In this document: in pieces, positions 33,128 through 41,659 of the stretch
Layout: the number at the start of each line of letters is the position of its first letter
Position numbering within the stretch: the first letter of the stretch is position 1
Source of the DNA: Dankookia rubra
GTDB taxonomy: Bacteria; Pseudomonadota; Alphaproteobacteria; Acetobacterales; Acetobacteraceae
Assembly: GCF_004355005.1 (NCBI RefSeq)
Contig: NZ_SMSJ01000032.1
Coordinates: 1-64,000, forward strand
Direction: 5' to 3'
Length of the DNA: 64,000 nt
Notes under the pieces: model-generated
Seen by the model: the letters and a program-made list of their open reading frames with translations, nothing else
Told to the model about the DNA's origin: nothing
The model's database searches: none
Program-made: the position numbers and the translations under genes

Positions 33128-34867
33128 ATGGGTAGCTTTGACGAGCCGCCTTCCGGGCGGCGCGCGATACTTGCCGGCACCGGATTTACACTGGCGGCAC
33201 TCACCTTGGCCGAACCGCAACTGGCTTCGGCCCAAGGTTCGGTCCAGGGCACTCCGGTGAATGGTCAAGCGGATTCTGGCGATCTCACACTGCATCGGGC
33301 GCGAGATCTTCGCATAGCACTGGCGCAGCGGTCGGCCGCAGCACCAGTGCTGGCGGCACCCGACAACGGGGACGAGGACCGCTACTCGAACCGTATCGGC
33401 GCCGACCATCGCGGCCTGCCGCATGATGCACGGGGCGAGGTGGATCCGGCCGCCTGGAATGCGCTGACGAAGGCTCTCGCCAGCCGCAGCTCGGCAGATT
33501 TCGAGGCGATCCCGCTCGGTGGCACGCGCCGCTTGGTAGGGCCGCTCACCACGCTGGCCAGCAACCTGCTCGGCCTGCAGCCCCGCCAGTTTGCTGCCCC
33601 GCCGGCACCGGCGCTAGCCAGCGCCGCACGTGCGGCGGAAGCAGTGGAAATCACCTGGCAGGCGCTGCTGCGCGACGTACCCTTCGCCGAATACCGCAAC
33701 GACACGCGCCATTCGGGTCTGCTGACAGCTGTGGACGAATTGAACCGGCTGCATGAATTCTACGGTCCGCGCAGCGGCGGCCAAGTGACGCCCGAAAGCC
33801 TGTTCCGCGGCAGCGTGCTGTACCGCGACTTGGCCGATTCCAGCGGCAAGGGCGGCCGCTGGGCGGTCCCGCCGGGTACGCTGGATGGCCCCTACGTCTC
33901 GCAGTTCTTCTACCGGGACATCCCGTTCGGCGCCCAGAGCTTGGCCGCCCGTATTCGTACCTACGCTCCGACCAACGAATTCCTGACTAATCCAACGGAA
34001 TGGCTGCACGTACAGAATGGCCATGCTCCGCGCGGCCGCATCGCGCATGACCCCCTGCCGCGCTTCGTCGCTACTGGGCGCGACCTCGGCAGCTATGCGC
34101 ACGGAGCGCAGGGTTTTCGCAGCGCGGCGACGCAACTGTTGTTCACGCCAGCTTCGGCCGGCGGGCTGTACCCGGCCGCGCAGCCGCCACTGGCGCTGAA
34201 CGACCCCTATCGCCGCCTCACCCGCCTCGCCGCCTCCTCCGGCGCCTTCAGCGGTCCTTACGCCCAGAGCCTCGTCGAGCTTGGCACCTCGCTCGGTATC
34301 CGCGTCGCCTACCACCATAAGTGGTGGACGGCCCGTGTACTGCGACCGGAAGCCTTCGCCGGTCTGGTGCAGCAGCGGTTGGCGAACCAAGCGGCGGACT
34401 ACCCGATCCACGAGGCCTATCTCGGCTCACGCGCCCTGGAGCGGAGCAGGGCGACGCACGGGAGCTTCTTGCTCGGCCAGCTCTACCCCGAGGGCGCGCC
34501 GCTGCACGGTTCCTATCCCGGTGGTGCGGCGATCGCCGCAGCAGTGACGGCGACCCTGTTGAAGGCCTTCATCGACGAAGCGCGGGAATGGCCCGACCCG
34601 GTGCAGCCGGACCCGCAGGACCCGACCCGGCTGGTGACCTGGAAGGGGCCAAAGCTGACCCTCGGCGGGGAACTCAACAAGTTCGCGCTCAACTATGCCT
34701 CTGGCCGCTCCTGGGCCGGCATCCATTGGCGCAGCGACGCAGCTGCCGCCTTTGCGCTGGGCGAGGAAGTGGCAATCGCTTTGCTACGAGAGCAACAGGA
34801 GAGCTTCGCAGAACCCTTTGAAGGCTTCGCCTTAACACGTTTCGATGGCACGCAGGTGACGCTATGA
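33128..34867 (+). CDS. vanadium-dependent haloperoxidase-like protein, active-site His replaced
   Basis: The 579-aa protein has a Tat-type signal (GRRAILAGTGFTLAALTLAE) and the vanadate-binding frame of haloperoxidases/PAP2 phosphatases: KWWTARVLRPEAF (Lys398, Arg406), LHGSYPGGAAIAAA (Gly466), GRSWAGIHWRSD (Arg527, His533). The central motif, normally PSxxGH(A), has Gly465 for Ser and Ala467 for the acid-base His. The cofactor-ligand His533 is kept, so vanadate or phosphate may bind while halide oxidation is doubtful. Its stop overlaps the ABC ATPase start (ATGA), placing it first in a sulfonate-type transport operon, an unusual setting. Confidence 0.85.
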   Translation: MGSFDEPPSGRRAILAGTGFTLAALTLAEPQLASAQGSVQGTPVNGQADSGDLTLHRARDLRIALAQRSAAAPVLAAPDNGDEDRYSNRIGADHRGLPHDARGEVDPAAWNALTKALASRSSADFEAIPLGGTRRLVGPLTTLASNLLGLQPRQFAAPPAPALASAARAAEAVEITWQALLRDVPFAEYRNDTRHSGLLTAVDELNRLHEFYGPRSGGQVTPESLFRGSVLYRDLADSSGKGGRWAVPPGTLDGPYVSQFFYRDIPFGAQSLAARIRTYAPTNEFLTNPTEWLHVQNGHAPRGRIAHDPLPRFVATGRDLGSYAHGAQGFRSAATQLLFTPASAGGLYPAAQPPLALNDPYRRLTRLAASSGAFSGPYAQSLVELGTSLGIRVAYHHKWWTARVLRPEAFAGLVQQRLANQAADYPIHEAYLGSRALERSRATHGSFLLGQLYPEGAPLHGSYPGGAAIAAAVTATLLKAFIDEAREWPDPVQPDPQDPTRLVTWKGPKLTLGGELNKFALNYASGRSWAGIHWRSDAAAAFALGEEVAIALLREQQESFAEPFEGFALTRFDGTQVTL

Positions 34868-35661
34868 GCGCGGCGCTGTCAGCCCGTGGTGTGGTCCGTC
34901 GATTCCAGCTCGACCGGCGGGAGGTGGTGGCGCTCGCCGGCATCGATCTGGATGTCGCGGCGGGCGAATTCATCGCCATCCTTGGTGCCAGCGGGTGCGG
35001 CAAATCGACGTTGCTACGGCTGTTTGCTGGGCTCGATGCGCCGGACGGCGGAGAGGTGATGCATCGCGGGGAACGGATTACCGGACCCAGCCTCGCCCGG
35101 GGGATCGTCTTCCAAGAGCACCGGCTTTTCCCCTGGCTGACCGTTCGGCAGAACGTCGCCGCCGCCCTGCTGAACGCTCCAGGCCCTGCCAGCGAAAAGG
35201 CCCTGACCGTTCAGGCTCTGATCCACTTAGTTGGGCTGCACGGTTTCGAGGAGGCTTGGCCGCACCAGCTCTCGGGTGGCATGGCCCAGCGCGCGGCGAT
35301 CGCCCGTGGGCTCGCCAACCGGCCTGACGTGCTGCTGCTGGACGAACCCTTTGGCGCGCTCGACGCACTGACCCGCGCCCGTCTGCAGCAAGAGCTGCGG
35401 CGGATCTGGCAGCGCGAGCGCACCACCACGCTACTGGTCACCCACGACGTGGATGAGGCTTTGCTGCTCGGCCAGCGGGTTGTTGTAATGACGCCGCGGC
35501 CCGGCCGCATTGCTTGCATTCTTGTCCTGCCACCGGACCTGCCGCGCGACCACGCCAATGCAGACTTCGCCCGGCTGAGGACACAGGTGCTCGGCATCCT
35601 CGACGCCGCCGATCCTGCCCAGGCCTCGCTGCGCACCCTCATCCCGGAGACCGCCGCATGA
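34864..35661 (+). CDS. SsuB/TauB-type ABC transporter ATPase
   Basis: The 265-aa ATPase has Walker A GASGCGKSTLLRLFAGL, Q-loop FQEHRLFPWLTV, signature LSGGMAQRAAIARGL and Walker B LLLDEPFGALD followed by THDVDEAL. The LFPWLTV Q-loop and DEPFGALD match nitrate/sulfonate/taurine importers. Coupled by ATGA overlaps on both sides, to the haloperoxidase-like gene and to the receptor gene. Confidence 0.92.
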   Translation: MSAALSARGVVRRFQLDRREVVALAGIDLDVAAGEFIAILGASGCGKSTLLRLFAGLDAPDGGEVMHRGERITGPSLARGIVFQEHRLFPWLTVRQNVAAALLNAPGPASEKALTVQALIHLVGLHGFEEAWPHQLSGGMAQRAAIARGLANRPDVLLLDEPFGALDALTRARLQQELRRIWQRERTTTLLVTHDVDEALLLGQRVVVMTPRPGRIACILVLPPDLPRDHANADFARLRTQVLGILDAADPAQASLRTLIPETAA

Positions 35662-36728
35662 CGTCCCCCGATCGCCGTGCCCTGCTGGCCGCGAGCACTG
35701 CAGTCCTGTTCGCCCCGCGTGTCCTGCGCGCGCAGACCCGTACCATCCGAATTGGCTTTGCCTCCATTGGCGCCGGCAACCGCCAGTACAGCGGCGGATC
35801 CTTCGTCGCCGCGTCGCATGCAGAGGGCTGGCTGGACCGCGACCTTGCCGGTGAACGCAATGTCGAGATCCGCTGGTTCTTTTTCGCCGGCGCTGGTCCG
35901 GCAGTAAACGAGGCGCTGGCCAACAATCAGCTCGATTTCGCCTTGCAGGGCGACCTGCCGTCAGTGATCGGACGGGCCAACGGCCTGCGAACAAAGTTGA
36001 TCCTGGCAAATGGGGTGAACAATCCGATCTACCTGGCGGTCGCGCCTGACAGCGACATCAAAGGCATCGCCGACCTGCGCGGCCGCAGCGTCGCCTGGCA
36101 TCGCGGCACCAACCTGCATTTGACGATTGCCAAGGTACTGGCGGCACATGGCCTGGCGGAGCGCGACCTCCGCGCCGTCAACATGGATTTCGCAGCCGCC
36201 GACGCGGCGCTTGCCTCGCGCAGCGTCGAGGCGGTATTCGGCTCGCCAACCCTGTTCTCACTGCAGCGGCGTGGCTTGGCAAAGATCATCTACACGACCA
36301 AAGGTGACAACCCAGCCTATGGCCGGAACTCCCATGTGCTGGTGCAGGAAGCCTTCGAGCAAGCCAATCGCGAGCTTACGGGGCGCATCATTGTCAGCTT
36401 CCTGCGCAGCGCCGATTGGGCCTCCAGGGAGGAGAACCGCGAGGCACTGTTTGAGATTTGGAGTAAGTCCGGTTTCCCCGTGGAAAACTACCGGGATGAT
36501 TTTGCCGGCCTGCCGCTGACCGTCCGCAACACCCCGATCATCGATGACTTCCTGCAAACGCAGTACCGCATCCAGGCTGAACAGGCGCTGGAACACCGGC
36601 TGGTGCGCCGGCGCGTCAATACCGCCGACTGGTTTGACATCAGTTACCAGGAGGCCGGTCTGCGCGAGCTCGGCCTCGAGCGCCGTTGGACGCGGCGGGA
36701 TGCCGAAGGGCGGAACATCGCGGCGTGA
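35658..36728 (+). CDS. SsuA-like ABC substrate-binding protein
   Basis: The 356-aa periplasmic protein has a signal (PDRRALLAASTAVLFAPRVL) and an SsuA/NMT1-like fold: FFFAGAGPAVNEALANNQLD, FALQGDLPSVIGRANGLRTK, IADLRGRSVAWHRGTNLHLT. It should bind an aliphatic or aromatic sulfonate-like anion for the two permeases downstream. Overlaps both neighbours by 4 bp. The ligand is not deducible. Confidence 0.9.
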   Translation: MTSPDRRALLAASTAVLFAPRVLRAQTRTIRIGFASIGAGNRQYSGGSFVAASHAEGWLDRDLAGERNVEIRWFFFAGAGPAVNEALANNQLDFALQGDLPSVIGRANGLRTKLILANGVNNPIYLAVAPDSDIKGIADLRGRSVAWHRGTNLHLTIAKVLAAHGLAERDLRAVNMDFAAADAALASRSVEAVFGSPTLFSLQRRGLAKIIYTTKGDNPAYGRNSHVLVQEAFEQANRELTGRIIVSFLRSADWASREENREALFEIWSKSGFPVENYRDDFAGLPLTVRNTPIIDDFLQTQYRIQAEQALEHRLVRRRVNTADWFDISYQEAGLRELGLERRWTRRDAEGRNIAA

Positions 36729-37525
36729 GCGACTTTGCCCTATCCCTGCCCGTATCGACTGCACCGCGGCCCTGGCGGTTCCCGGCTTGGTCAACGGCGC
36801 TGCTGCTGCCGGCACTGGGGCTGGTGCTCTGGTTAGCGGCCGCGCGCTTTGGCTGGCTGGCGCCCAACATGCTGCCGGCGCCGCAGGACGTCTGGCTGAC
36901 GCTGCAGGACCTCGCCAGCAGCGGCGAGTTGGCTCAACATGCGCTGTGGTCCATGGGGCGGGTCGCCCAGGGCTTTACCACGGGTGCCGGGCTCGGCCTC
37001 GTGCTCGGCATCGGCATGGGACTATGGCCGCGCTTCGAAGCGCTGCTGCGGCCGAGCTTCCTCGCCATCGTGCAGGTGCCGGTCATCGGCTGGGTGCCTC
37101 TTTTAATGCTGCCACTTGGCATCGGCGAGACGTTGGAGATCGTCATCGTCGCCAAGGCGGCGCTGGTGCCGGTCACACTCAACACCCGGGATGCAATCCA
37201 CGCTCTACCACGACCGCTGCTCGAGGTGGCTGCGACTTTCCGCTACGGCCGGCTGCAGTTACTGCGGCGTGTGGTGCTACCGGCCACCGTGCCACCAGTC
37301 TTCACCGGGGTGCGCTACGGGCTGACCAGTTGTTGGAAGGCGCTGGTGGCGGTGGAGCTACTCGCCTCCTCCGAAGGGCTCGGTTACCTGCTGGTTTGGG
37401 GTCGTCAGATGTTCCAAATGGATCTGGTCATCGCCGGCGTGCTGCTAATCGCCGCTATCGGCCTGATATTTGATACCGCGCTGGCAGCAATCGAGCGCCG
37501 GCTGCAACGCTGGCGGCCAGCATGA
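36725..37525 (+). CDS. SsuC/TauC-type ABC permease (first)
   Basis: The 266-aa permease starts at GTG 36725 (GTGA overlap). It has about six helices and LNTRDAIHALPRPLLEVAAT with FRYGRLQLLRRVVLPATVPP, the EAA-type loop of the SsuC family. It is directly followed by a second, different permease gene, so the importer likely uses a heterodimeric channel rather than the usual SsuC homodimer. Confidence 0.9.
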   Translation: MSDFALSLPVSTAPRPWRFPAWSTALLLPALGLVLWLAAARFGWLAPNMLPAPQDVWLTLQDLASSGELAQHALWSMGRVAQGFTTGAGLGLVLGIGMGLWPRFEALLRPSFLAIVQVPVIGWVPLLMLPLGIGETLEIVIVAKAALVPVTLNTRDAIHALPRPLLEVAATFRYGRLQLLRRVVLPATVPPVFTGVRYGLTSCWKALVAVELLASSEGLGYLLVWGRQMFQMDLVIAGVLLIAAIGLIFDTALAAIERRLQRWRPA

Positions 37526-38289
37526 GCGGATCGCTGCCCTCTCGCTGGCTCGGGGCGCTGCCGCCAGTTGCGCTGCTGCTGGCTTGGCAAGGGGCGGCCA
37601 GCATTGGATGGGGCGACCCGAGACTGCTGCCGCCGCCGGGAAGTGTGCTGGTCACCGCCTGGGCGCGCCTAGCCGATCCCGGTCTGGCCACGGCACTTGG
37701 CGTCAGCCTCGGCCGCTGCCTTGCCGGCTTCGCCCTCGGCGCCGCACTCGGCCTTGGCTTCGGGCTGCTCTGCGGCCTGTCCGGCGCTGCGGCGCGACTG
37801 GTAGGTCCCAGCTTTCATGCCCTCAAGAACGTCGCCGTCTTCGCCTGGATTCCGTTGATCGCGCTGTGGTTCGGCATGGGCGAGGAGGCGCGGCTGGCCT
37901 TCATCGCCGTTGCCGTGGTGACCCCGGTTGCGCTCAACGTTTGGGAAGGCATCGCCGGCACCCCGCCGCTGCTGCTGGAGGTAGGTGCAGCGTTCCGCTT
38001 TAGCTCATGGCAGCGGCTGTTTCGTATTCGGCTGCCAGCGGCGCTGCCTTCCATCCTCACCGGCCTTCAGCTCGGGCTGATCCATGCCTGGCTGGCGACG
38101 ATCGGTGCCGAATACTTCCTTGCCAAGGGCACCGGCCTCGGCGGGCTGCTGATCGAAGGGCGAGACCGCTTCGACATGGCCCTGCTCATCCTCGGTGTCG
38201 TGCTGCTTGGAGGCATCGGCATGCTGCTCAATCAGGCGTTGTGGCGGCTAGCCGTGCGGCTGACCCCTTGGCGAACCACACCCGCCTGA
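37522..38289 (+). CDS. SsuC/TauC-type ABC permease (second)
   Basis: The 255-aa permease shows the same architecture: SFHALKNVAVFAWIPLIALW, FGMGEEARLAFIAVAVVTPV, LLEVGAAFRFSSWQRLFRIR (EAA loop). ATG 37522 overlaps the previous stop (ATGA). It differs from its neighbour in sequence throughout, so this is an old pairing, not a recent duplication. Confidence 0.9.
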   Translation: MSGSLPSRWLGALPPVALLLAWQGAASIGWGDPRLLPPPGSVLVTAWARLADPGLATALGVSLGRCLAGFALGAALGLGFGLLCGLSGAAARLVGPSFHALKNVAVFAWIPLIALWFGMGEEARLAFIAVAVVTPVALNVWEGIAGTPPLLLEVGAAFRFSSWQRLFRIRLPAALPSILTGLQLGLIHAWLATIGAEYFLAKGTGLGGLLIEGRDRFDMALLILGVVLLGGIGMLLNQALWRLAVRLTPWRTTPA

Positions 38290-38316
38290 CCAAACCACCA
38301 GGGAGAGAGAAGACCC

Positions 38317-39147
38317 ATGTCCTACGACGCCATCCAGATTCACCGCATATCGCCACATGTTGGCGCCGAGGTGCGCGACATCGACATCACACAGCCACTG
38401 AGCAACGCCCAGGTGGACCAGCTGCACCGAGCGCTTGGCGATTTCGGCGTGCTGTTCTTCCGCGACCAAGCCTTCACGCACGAGACGCAGAAGGTCTTCG
38501 GCCGCTATTTCGGCGAGCTCGACATCCACCCGAACACGCCGGGCCCGGAAGGCCACCCGGAGATCCTGCCGATCCACGCCGATGCGAACAGCAAGCGCAT
38601 TGCCGGCGAACGCTGGCATTCCGACGTCTCCTGCTTCCAGACCCCGCCGCTCGGCAGCATCCTGCACCTCAACACCGTGCCGCCGATCGGCGGTGACACG
38701 CTGTTCGCTAGCCTGGCCGCGGCTTACGAGGCGCTGTCGCCGAACATCAAGGCCTATCTCGAAGGCCTGACCGCGACGCATTCGGGGGAGCGGTCCTACC
38801 GCCGCACCAACCGGCTGCTCGGCATCGACGACAGCGCGCGCGTCCATCCAAGCGCGGTGCATCCGGTGGTGATCCGCCACCCGATCAGCGGCCGGCGCGG
38901 CCTCTATGTCAACCGCGGCTTCACCGTGCGGATCAACGAGGTGCCGGAGGAGGAGAGCGACGCGATCCTCGCCTATCTCTATGCGCATGCCGAAAAGCCG
39001 GACTTCCAGGTGCGCTTCCAATGGCAGCCGAACTCGGTCGCCTTCTGGGACAACCGCGCGGTGCAGCATCTGGCTGTGTGGGACTACTTCCCGAACACCC
39101 GCAGCGGATCGCGGGTAACCATCAAGGGTCAGACGCTGGCGGCTTGA
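38317..39147 (+). CDS. TauD/TfdA-type Fe(II)/2-oxoglutarate dioxygenase
   Basis: The 276-aa enzyme has the facial triad WHSDVSC (His101, Asp103) and VQHLAVWDY (His251), plus SGSRVTI (Arg266) for 2-oxoglutarate. IGGDTLFASLAAAYEALSP is the TauD/TfdA signature segment. It would hydroxylate the carbon next to a sulfonate, sulfate ester or ether group, releasing sulfite/sulfate and an aldehyde. It lies 27 bp after the second permease with GGGAGAGAG ahead of ATG, so it is in the transport operon. Substrate unknown. Confidence 0.92.
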   Translation: MSYDAIQIHRISPHVGAEVRDIDITQPLSNAQVDQLHRALGDFGVLFFRDQAFTHETQKVFGRYFGELDIHPNTPGPEGHPEILPIHADANSKRIAGERWHSDVSCFQTPPLGSILHLNTVPPIGGDTLFASLAAAYEALSPNIKAYLEGLTATHSGERSYRRTNRLLGIDDSARVHPSAVHPVVIRHPISGRRGLYVNRGFTVRINEVPEEESDAILAYLYAHAEKPDFQVRFQWQPNSVAFWDNRAVQHLAVWDYFPNTRSGSRVTIKGQTLAA

Positions 39148-39161
39148 ACCGAGGAGGAGCA

Positions 39162-40010
39162 ATGAGCATGAGCATCACACTCGAACGCCCGACGACCCTG
39201 CCCGACGTGGTGGCGGAGCTGAACTACCTGGCACTGACCGCGGGCCGCCCGCGGACCTATACCTTCGAACCGCCGCCCGGCGAACCGCGCAGCACGGTCA
39301 AGCCGGAGCCGCACCAAGTCACCATCCACAATGCGCGGAAGATCGTCGGCGAGGTCGGACTCGACACCACTGGCTTCGGGCTGATCGAGCACCGGACGGC
39401 GGTGACCGATTTCGGCGATGAGGCGCAGATCCGCGATATCTACTATCCCGAGAGCATAGAGCTCATCAAACGCGCCACCGGTGCGAGCCGCGTCTTCATC
39501 TTCGACCACACGCTGCGCCACCGCATTCCCGGCCAGGAGGATTACCGCGACGGTCCGCGCCAACCGGCGACGCGGGTGCATGTGGATCATACCGAGAAGT
39601 CTGGCCCGCAGCGGGTGCGCGACCTGCTGCCAAATGAGGCCGAAACGCTGCTGAAGGGCCGCGTGCAGGTCATCAACCTGTGGCGGCCGATCAATCACCC
39701 TGCGGTGGACCACCCGCTCGCCTTCGCCGATGCCCGCAGCTTCCCCTTCGACGACTACGTGCCCTCGGACCTGGTCTACCCGCACCGGGTCGGCGAGACC
39801 TACAATGTCCGCTACAATCCGGAGCACCGTTGGTACTACGTGCCGCAGCTGCGGACCGACGAGGCGCTGCTGATCAAGTGCTATGACAGCAAGACCGATG
39901 GCCGCGCCCGCTTCGTGGCGCATACCGCCTTCGATGACCCGACGACCCCGCCCAGTGCCCCGCCGCGCGAGAGCATCGAGCTGCGGACTCTGGTCTTCCA
40001 CACGGAGTGA
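39162..40010 (+). CDS. CmcJ/NvfI (AsaB)-family putative oxygenase
   Basis: The 282-aa protein matches the CmcJ/NvfI family known from fungal and cephamycin pathways: DIYYPESIELIKRATGASRV, VFIFDHTLRHR, TRVHVDHTEKSGPQRV (His140, Asp142), VINLWRPINHPAVDHPLAFAD, and ARFVAHTAFDDP (His254). NvfI is an Fe(II)/2-oxoglutarate endoperoxide-forming enzyme, and the H-x-D...H set is retained here. RBS GAGGAGGAG precedes ATG 39162. Two different oxygenases in one importer operon suggest successive oxidation of the imported compound. Confidence 0.85.
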   Translation: MSMSITLERPTTLPDVVAELNYLALTAGRPRTYTFEPPPGEPRSTVKPEPHQVTIHNARKIVGEVGLDTTGFGLIEHRTAVTDFGDEAQIRDIYYPESIELIKRATGASRVFIFDHTLRHRIPGQEDYRDGPRQPATRVHVDHTEKSGPQRVRDLLPNEAETLLKGRVQVINLWRPINHPAVDHPLAFADARSFPFDDYVPSDLVYPHRVGETYNVRYNPEHRWYYVPQLRTDEALLIKCYDSKTDGRARFVAHTAFDDPTTPPSAPPRESIELRTLVFHTE

Positions 40011-40019
40011 GTGGCGATC

Positions 40020-40045
40020 TCCCGGGCGCCATCAGGTGCCCGGGA
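40020..40045. terminator. bidirectional hairpin between convergent genes
   Basis: TCCCGGGC (40020-40027) and GCCCGGGA (40038-40045) form a perfect 8-bp GC stem with a 10-nt loop. The loop contains the stop codon of the minus-strand MetQ gene, and the plus-strand oxygenase gene ends 10 bp upstream. No U-tract follows on either strand, so termination may need Rho. Confidence 0.55.
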
Positions 40046-40838
40046 TGACCGCGCCGCCGAAGGTCGTCTCGATGAAGTCGCGCACCGCGGGGTGGCGGTA
40101 GCCCTCCGCGAGGCGGCGCGCCCAGGATTGTTCCGCATCGGCGCGGCGGACCACCACCAGCACGGTATAGACGCTCTGCGCCGTCTCCCGCGCCAGCGCG
40201 TCCCGCAGCGGGTTCAGCCCGGCGGGCACGGCGAAGTTGCCGGTGATGGCGGCGGCATCCACATCCTCCAGCGCGCGGACGATGCCGGCCGCCTCCAGCT
40301 CGACGATGCGCAGCCGCTTCGAGTTCTCGGCGATATCGGCCACCGTCGCCCGGTGGTCGGCGCCCGGCCGCAGGCGGAAGGCTCCGGCCTCGGCCAGTAG
40401 CAGCAGGGCGCGGCCGCCATTGGTCGGGTCGTTCGGGATAGCGATGCGGGCACCGCTCGGCAGGGCATCAAGGCTGCGATACTTGCGGGAGAAAATGCCC
40501 ATCAGCGTCAGGACCGTCTTGCCCACGGGGACGAAATCGTAGCCACGCTGGGCCCGCTGCGCCTCCAGGAAGGGCAAATGCTGGTAGGCATTGGCGTCGA
40601 GGTCGCCGGCCGCCAGCGCCGCATTCGGCTGGATGAAGTCGCCGAATTCGACGGCGCGGGTGATAAAGCCGTCCTGCGCCAGCACCCGCTGCACCGCCTC
40701 GAAGGTCTGGGCATGCACTCCCTGGGTAACGCCGACGCGCAGCGGCCGGGCGGCGGTGCCCAGGGCGGCGCCGGGGGCCTGGGCGGCGGCGAGGCCGGGC
40801 AGCAGGGCCGGCAAAGCGAGCAGGGAACGGCGCAGCAT
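40032..40838 (-). CDS. MetQ/NlpA-family substrate-binding protein (first paralogue)
   Basis: The 268-aa protein has a signal peptide (RRSLLALPALLPGLAAAQA) but no lipobox Cys, unlike canonical MetQ. The NlpA fold is clear: IQPNAALAAGDLDANAYQHL, IAIPNDPTNGGRALLLLAEA, ALEDVDAAAITGNFAVPAGL. It would bind methionine or a sulfur-containing analogue. It lies 11 bp after a second, clearly homologous MetQ gene. Confidence 0.92.
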   Translation of the reverse strand: MLRRSLLALPALLPGLAAAQAPGAALGTAARPLRVGVTQGVHAQTFEAVQRVLAQDGFITRAVEFGDFIQPNAALAAGDLDANAYQHLPFLEAQRAQRGYDFVPVGKTVLTLMGIFSRKYRSLDALPSGARIAIPNDPTNGGRALLLLAEAGAFRLRPGADHRATVADIAENSKRLRIVELEAAGIVRALEDVDAAAITGNFAVPAGLNPLRDALARETAQSVYTVLVVVRRADAEQSWARRLAEGYRHPAVRDFIETTFGGAVIPGT

Positions 40839-40849
40839 CGGTCTTGTCC

Positions 40850-41647
40850 TCAGAAGGCGGGCACCACGGCGCCCTGGAAGGTGGCGGCGACGAATTCCCG
40901 GATCGCCGGCGACTGATAGGCGGCGACCAGGCGCGTCACCCAGGACGCCTCGCGATCCTGCCGGCGGACGACGATCAGGTTGGCATAGGGGCTGTCGGCG
41001 CTCTCCAGCGCGATGGCGTCGCGCACCGGGTTCAGCCCGGCCTGGATGGCGAAATTGGAGTTGATGGTCGCCGCCTCCACCTCCTCCAGCACGCGCGGCA
41101 GCTGCGCCGCCTCCAGCTCAAGTATGCGGAGCCGGCGCGGATTGGCGGCGATATCGGCGACCGTGGCGCGGAAGTCGCTACCCGGCCGCAGTTCAAAGGC
41201 GCCGTTGGCTGCCAGCAGCACCAGGGCACGGCCGCCATTTGTCGGGTCGTTCGGGATGGCGACGCGCCCGCCCGCCGGCAGCTCGGCCAGCTTGCGATGG
41301 CGGCGCGAATAGACGCCGAGCGGGAAGACCAGCGTCTTGCCCACCGCGACCAGCGGCAGGTTGCGGTCGCGCACCTGCTGGTCGAGAAAGGGCTGGTGCT
41401 GATAGCTGTTGGCATCCAGGTCGCCGGCCGCCAGCGCCGCGTTCGGCTGGATATAGTCCTGGAATTCGGTGATGCGCAGCACCAGCCCGTCGCGCGCGGC
41501 GATGGCGCGGACCTGCTCCATCACCTGGGCATGCGGGCCGGCGGTGACGCCGATGCGCAGGGGGCGCTGCGCGCTGCCCATCTCCTGCGCCCGGGCCGTG
41601 GCAGGGAGGGCAAGGGCGGCGAGCAGCAGCGGGCGGCGGCGGAGCAT
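40850..41647 (-). CDS. MetQ/NlpA-family substrate-binding protein (second paralogue)
   Basis: The 265-aa protein aligns with its neighbour nearly end to end (shared IQPNAALAAGDLDAN, IPNDPTNGGRAL, RATVADIA, FA-x-x-AGLNP-x-RDA) but has diverged in the ligand-facing segments. The signal peptide (RRRPLLLAALALPATARAQ) again lacks a lipobox. Tandem duplication within one operon suggests two ligand specificities feeding one MetNI channel. Confidence 0.92.
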   Translation of the reverse strand: MLRRRPLLLAALALPATARAQEMGSAQRPLRIGVTAGPHAQVMEQVRAIAARDGLVLRITEFQDYIQPNAALAAGDLDANSYQHQPFLDQQVRDRNLPLVAVGKTLVFPLGVYSRRHRKLAELPAGGRVAIPNDPTNGGRALVLLAANGAFELRPGSDFRATVADIAANPRRLRILELEAAQLPRVLEEVEAATINSNFAIQAGLNPVRDAIALESADSPYANLIVVRRQDREASWVTRLVAAYQSPAIREFVAATFQGAVVPAF

Positions 41648-41659
41648 CGCGGGCTTCCT

